In this document: one piece after another, positions 60,180-64,000 of the stretch
How the letters are laid out: each line of letters opens with the position of its first letter
How positions within the stretch are numbered: the first letter of the stretch is position 1
Origin: Himantopus leucocephalus
Lineage: Eukaryota; Chordata; Aves; Charadriiformes; Recurvirostridae
Assembly: GCA_003993805.1 (NCBI GenBank)
Contig: RSEF01000031.1
Coordinates: forward strand, 56,353,631-56,417,630
Direction of reading: 5' to 3'
DNA length: 64,000 bases
The notes under the pieces: model-generated
Seen by the model: the letters and a program-made list of their open reading frames with translations, nothing else
Database searches by the model: none
Told to the model about the DNA's origin: nothing
Made by a program: the position numbers and the translations under genes

Positions 60180-61260
60180 GAATGTCAATGGACCCCATGC
60201 AGCCTCCACCTCTGTCTCATCGACCTCCGGACAAGACAGCTGGCAGTAGGAGCGGGGAAAGCATTACCCCAGCTCACAGACCTGGCAGAGCTCCACGTCC
60301 AGGCTCAGCGTGACAAGCTGTCAGACCAATAAAATGTTTTGACCTTGAACTCCTCACCAGAAGGCAGGAGAGTGGCACCACCATCACCAGCAGCCCTCTT
60401 CTCTAAATTCAAGGCACAAATCTCTAAACGGTATACCGGCGCTCGCACAGCAATGTGCCAATCCCAAAACAATCAGCCGAGCCCGGCAATGAAGCACTTC
60501 CCCTGGTCTCCCAACCCCTCCTCCCTGCTTGCCCCATGAAACAAAACACCCCTGTTTCCCTTTCCGTCAGACCGGGAGACTACAAGAGCCATATTTAAAC
60601 TCAGATAAAATAAAGGCATGTCCCTTATGGCCAAAGTGTAAGATGTCATTTAAATAAACTTTCACAAAAATCACAAAGTGCTCTGCTATAAATGAGTGAT
60701 TCTTAACACAGCCAGTGATCAACAAACTCACTTCCTAATTAAGTGTAGGAGCGTAATGAGGAACAGGGCGTCCTTTGTTTCGCCAGCCCGTGTGAACTCC
60801 AGCCACAAGTCCCCAGACTCTCCTAACTCCTGCATTCGGAGCTTGTAATTAGTACATAAGGAACCAGGTACTACAGCAGCAGCCCCTTTGACAGTGGGTC
60901 CATTCACAGCCAGCCAGATGTGAAGAGCGTTCAAAGGGGGCCGACTGACTCACATATTGCGTGGTGTTGTATGACACTATAATCTCTGGTTTTCAGCCCT
61001 ACAATCAACAGGCACTGTCATTTTTAATGCATTCTAATTAGCTGGTAAGGTTTACAGAAAAGTTCAGCCATGCAAGCAAAGCTACTGAGCTGGCTGTTGG
61101 AGGGCAGGTTGGTCAGTGTGCCTAATATTTCCCAAACTACCCCCAGCTTCCTTAGCAGCAGAGATATTCATGTCAGTATGATAAAAATTGGACTATGGGG
61201 TCTGTAGCTAATTTAGGGAGCTTTCAAATGTGCCTTTTTTAAATATTAACCTACAAAATA
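60180..61260. promoter_or_regulatory. Strongest candidate conserved non-coding block
   Basis: About 22 CpGs fall in 60220-60980 by my count, around one per 35 bp, several times the background, yet without island-level GC. Homeodomain cores TAATTA occur at 60736-60741 and 60846-60851, and a palindromic CTAATTAG at 61034-61041. An exact SOX consensus CCTTTGTT is at 60772-60779. No CR1 or simple repeat interrupts it, and no frame is longer than about 68 codons. This fits a compound developmental enhancer or ultraconserved-type element. An unrecognised 5' exon or promoter is the alternative. Confidence 0.35.
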
Positions 61261-62890
61261 AAATGAAAACTAGAAAGATACACACAGAAAAGTGTTCTAA
61301 TGAACAAAAGTGAACCTCCACCCAAGCTACTGGGAAGTCCCCAAGGAGACCTCACTCAAACGTCCCCATCAGCTTTCTGCCTCCGAACAGTAAGCCACTG
61401 TTCACTCAGATCTCCATCCCAGAAAATCCAAAGTCTGAGGTAGCAGGCCGCATTCAGAGGTCAGGAGCCACTGTTATCTCCCTTGCAGAGCCTCCTAGCT
61501 CAAGGTCTTTGATGACCTAAGTAGCCTCAGCTGGCCAGACACCCACCAGCAAAGGGGCATATCCCCTCCACCAGCCAGTAGAAAGTAGTGGTAGAAGGTA
61601 AAAAGTGATAATAAAATATTTGATAAAAAAAGTATTATTGGCACTACTGGATGTAAACTGCTCCTCTGAAAGAAGGATAATGGAGTCCTCCTGTATCTGA
61701 CGGTTTTACTGTCCTCCAGGCAAGACAAGATGGAAAATCCAGTATGTGTTCAAAGCCTCTTTCCAGACAGACAACCAGCAGCTTTCTGACAATATAATTT
61801 TTTGTACAATGCTGTGATGTAGCACTTAATGAGCAGAGCAACTCCGTACAAGGTTTTCCGTAAGCACCTGTTTGAATACATGTTTAGTACGGGCTGACAA
61901 AGAGCTGTTATAGAAAGGTTTGTGCAGCCAGCTTGCATCCATCAGCTCTGGTCTGGGGAGCATATGAGTACAGAGTATAAAATAATATCAGGTGAGCTAG
62001 TGATAATTAGTGAGCACCATCAACAAATAATGAACTGCAAATGAATCAACATAACAAATAAGCGTAGGTGCCACAGGCTGTTATATGCTCAAATGAATGA
62101 TTCACTGAATTACTTTGAATATAGTAATAATAGCAAACACTTTCATATAGAAATATCAAGTTTGCTTGTAAAATAGGATAGAGAACCAAACTGAATGCAT
62201 TGAACATAAATTATACCTTTGGATTTAATTCTAATTAATGGTGACACAAAGATGCAGGGGAGAACATTTTTCAAAACTCTGTGCACATTTCAGGTATCGT
62301 CAAATGAAAAATCCCTTTTGAGGAAATAGATCCTCTATTCTTATCACATGCTAGAGAAGCAACCCTGTACTTATACTTGCAGACAAGTAAGTCATTCATC
62401 TAGCAGCAATCTTCAAACTGTGAGGCATTATCAAGTTGTTTGTTCACTTTTACTTCTTTTGTAGATGAATGAGTTCAGGCTATCTCTAGAGTACTGTGGT
62501 GATTAAATCCTTCTCTGTCTGGTTCATGCCTTTTAGCCACTCAGAGATAAGTTACACTGCACCACATCCAGTTATCTGAGGTTATTCTGAATTGCTCCAT
62601 GCAGCCATACCACAGAGGATCAGAAAATAGAGGCTTTTGCAAAGGTTGTTCCTGAAATCCATAGCTGTGATAGAGTCTGAGCAGGAAAGAATTATGAAAA
62701 AAATCACAACTTCCACCCCATGGCAAGATTGATGTATCCTCTTAACTATTTATAGCTCTATCTCTAGCAGCTCTCCTCCAGTCATGACCTAATGATTAAT
62801 AACACAAGTATAAAGGAGCAAAATGCAGTGACAGGGAAGACAGCTTTTCAAGTAGCACCTCTCTTCCAGTGCAGTCTCTGATTACATATA
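61261..62890. other. Non-coding stretch
   Basis: No gene is recognised. Minus-strand frames of 62-77 codons at 61495-61938 are unremarkable. The AT-rich tail runs up to the CR1 3' end. Confidence 0.55.
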
Positions 62891-64000
62891 AGAATCACGG
62901 AATCATAGAATGGTTTGGGTTGGAAGGACATTAAAGATCATCTAGTTCCAATCCCCTGACTTGGGCAGGGACATCTTCCACAAGAGCAGGTTGCTCAGAG
63001 CCCCATCCAGCCTGGCCTTGAACACCTCCAGGGATGGGGCATGCACAACTTCGCTGGGCAACCTGTTCCTGTGTCTCACAACCCCCACAATAAAGAATTT
63101 CATCCTGATATCTAATCTAAATTGACCCTCTTTCAGTTTAAAACCATTACTCCTCGTCCTATCACTACAGTCCCTAATCGGGAGTCCCTCTCCATCTTTC
63201 CTGTAGGCCCCCTTTAAGTACTAGAAGGGTGCTAAAAGGTCTCCCCAGAACCTTGTCTTCTCCAGGCTGAACAACCCCAACTCTCTTAGCCTGTCCTCAT
63301 AGGAGAGGTGCTCCAGCCCTCTGATCACCTTCATGGCCCTCCTCTGGGCCAGTTAAAGAGTGCCAGTCCCAATGCTGACCCCTGAGGAATGCCACTTGTC
63401 ATTAGTCTCCACTTGAATATTGAGTCATTGACTTCAACTCTTTGAGTGTGACCATCCAGCAAATTCGTTATGCAGTGAGTGGTCCATCTGTCACACCCCT
63501 GTCTCTCCAAGTTAGAGACAAGGATGTTGTGTGGAACAGTGTCAAGTGCTTTGCACAGGTCAAGGTAGATGACATCAGTTGCTCTTCCCTTATCCACCAA
63601 TGCTGTAACCCCGCTGTAGAAGGCCACCAGATTTGTCAGATATGATTTTCCCTTAGTAAAGCCATGTTGGCTGTCACTAACCGCCTCCTCATTTGCCATG
63701 TGCCTTAGCAGAGTTTCCAGGAGGATCTGCTGTGTGATCTTGCTGGGCACAGAGGTGAGACTCACCAGCCTGTACTTCCCGGGTCTTCTCTTTTTCCCTT
63801 TTTAAAAATGGGAGTTATGTTTCCCCTTTTCCAGTCACAGGGAACTTCACTGCACTGCCACAACTTCTCAAAGATGATGGGTAGTGGCTTAGCAACTTCA
63901 TCCACCAGTTCACGCAGGACCCACAGGTGTATCTCATCAAGTCCCATGGATCTGTGCACCTTCAGGTTCCTTGGATGGTCTTGAACCTGATCTTCTCTTA
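62891..64000 (-). mobile_element. CR1 LINE, internally deleted, cut by window edge
   Basis: This minus-strand CR1 has its 3' terminus at 62891-62911 (ATTCTATGATTCCGTGATTCT on its own strand). Upstream follow the 3'-UTR, the ORF2 C-terminal region ([42 protein letters not shown]), a deletion junction near 63350, and then the RT fingers and palm region to the right edge. It is the longest element in the window, and its 5' part lies beyond 64000. Many small defects (frameshift near 63765, stop at 63221-63223) show it is dead. Confidence 0.97.
63331..64000 (-). pseudogene. CR1 ORF2 reverse transcriptase remnant
   Basis: CR1 ORF2 makes the endonuclease/reverse transcriptase that copies CR1 RNA at a genomic nick. 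Visible in order are a region with KPLPIIFEKLW and [15 protein letters not shown], then a frameshift near 63765. Next come [27 protein letters not shown], motif A-type [11 protein letters not shown] with its catalytic aspartate, and motif B-type [10 protein letters not shown]. Just after ALFN the frame runs into text that belongs far downstream ([14 protein letters not shown], in another frame). Motif C (FADD) and the thumb region are therefore missing. The piece is open to the window edge at 64000. No function is possible. Confidence 0.93.

Noticed and set aside
63442..63645. Plus-strand frame of 67 codons
   Set aside because: Antisense shadow of the CR1 reverse transcriptase remnant.
1..64000. 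Bacterial-type features (operons, CRISPR arrays, riboswitches, integrons) or endogenous viral genes
   Set aside because: No regularly spaced direct repeats, no gene clusters and no viral gene text were recognised; the sequence is avian nuclear non-coding DNA.

Overview
The window looks like avian nuclear DNA. The main evidence is the set of CR1 LINE copies ending in the bird-typical octamer array (ATTCTATG/ATTCT repeats) and carrying CR1 3'-UTR and reverse-transcriptase text. The order of bird cannot be told. Single N characters sit in or beside low-complexity sequence at 3133, 15402, 45874 and 51231, as expected of a draft vertebrate assembly.

I found no protein-coding host gene, no exon of a family I recognise, no CpG-island promoter and no complete RNA gene. 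Open frames are short (mostly under 110 codons) and overlap in contradictory frames. The longest two are 251 codons at 7686-8441, explained by antisense CR1 plus a pyrimidine-rich tract, and 176 codons at 38772-39302, unexplained. The window is best read as intergenic or deep intronic sequence, possibly a gene desert.

Layout. Recognisable CR1 pieces are at 7430-7797 (-), 11650-11753 (+), 14286-14564 (+), 29039-29163 (+), 30299-30440 (+), 45108-45240 (-, older family), 46594-46658 (+) and 62891-64000 (-). The last is the largest; it is internally deleted and runs off the right edge. Between them lie simple repeats, notably a 150-bp TTTC-type pyrimidine tract at 50979-51128, a 22-bp tandem repeat at 3376-3434 and a 28-bp tandem repeat at 11560-11630.

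Several stretches stand out by retained CpG and packed homeodomain, POU, SOX or PBX/HOX-type sites: 10360-10396, 16960-17420, 21460-21760, 25255-25345, 42860-44240, 48090-48500 and 60180-61260. They look like conserved non-coding (enhancer-type) DNA, but that is inference from composition and motifs only. They are the most worthwhile follow-up targets. I see no evidence of a new gene system.
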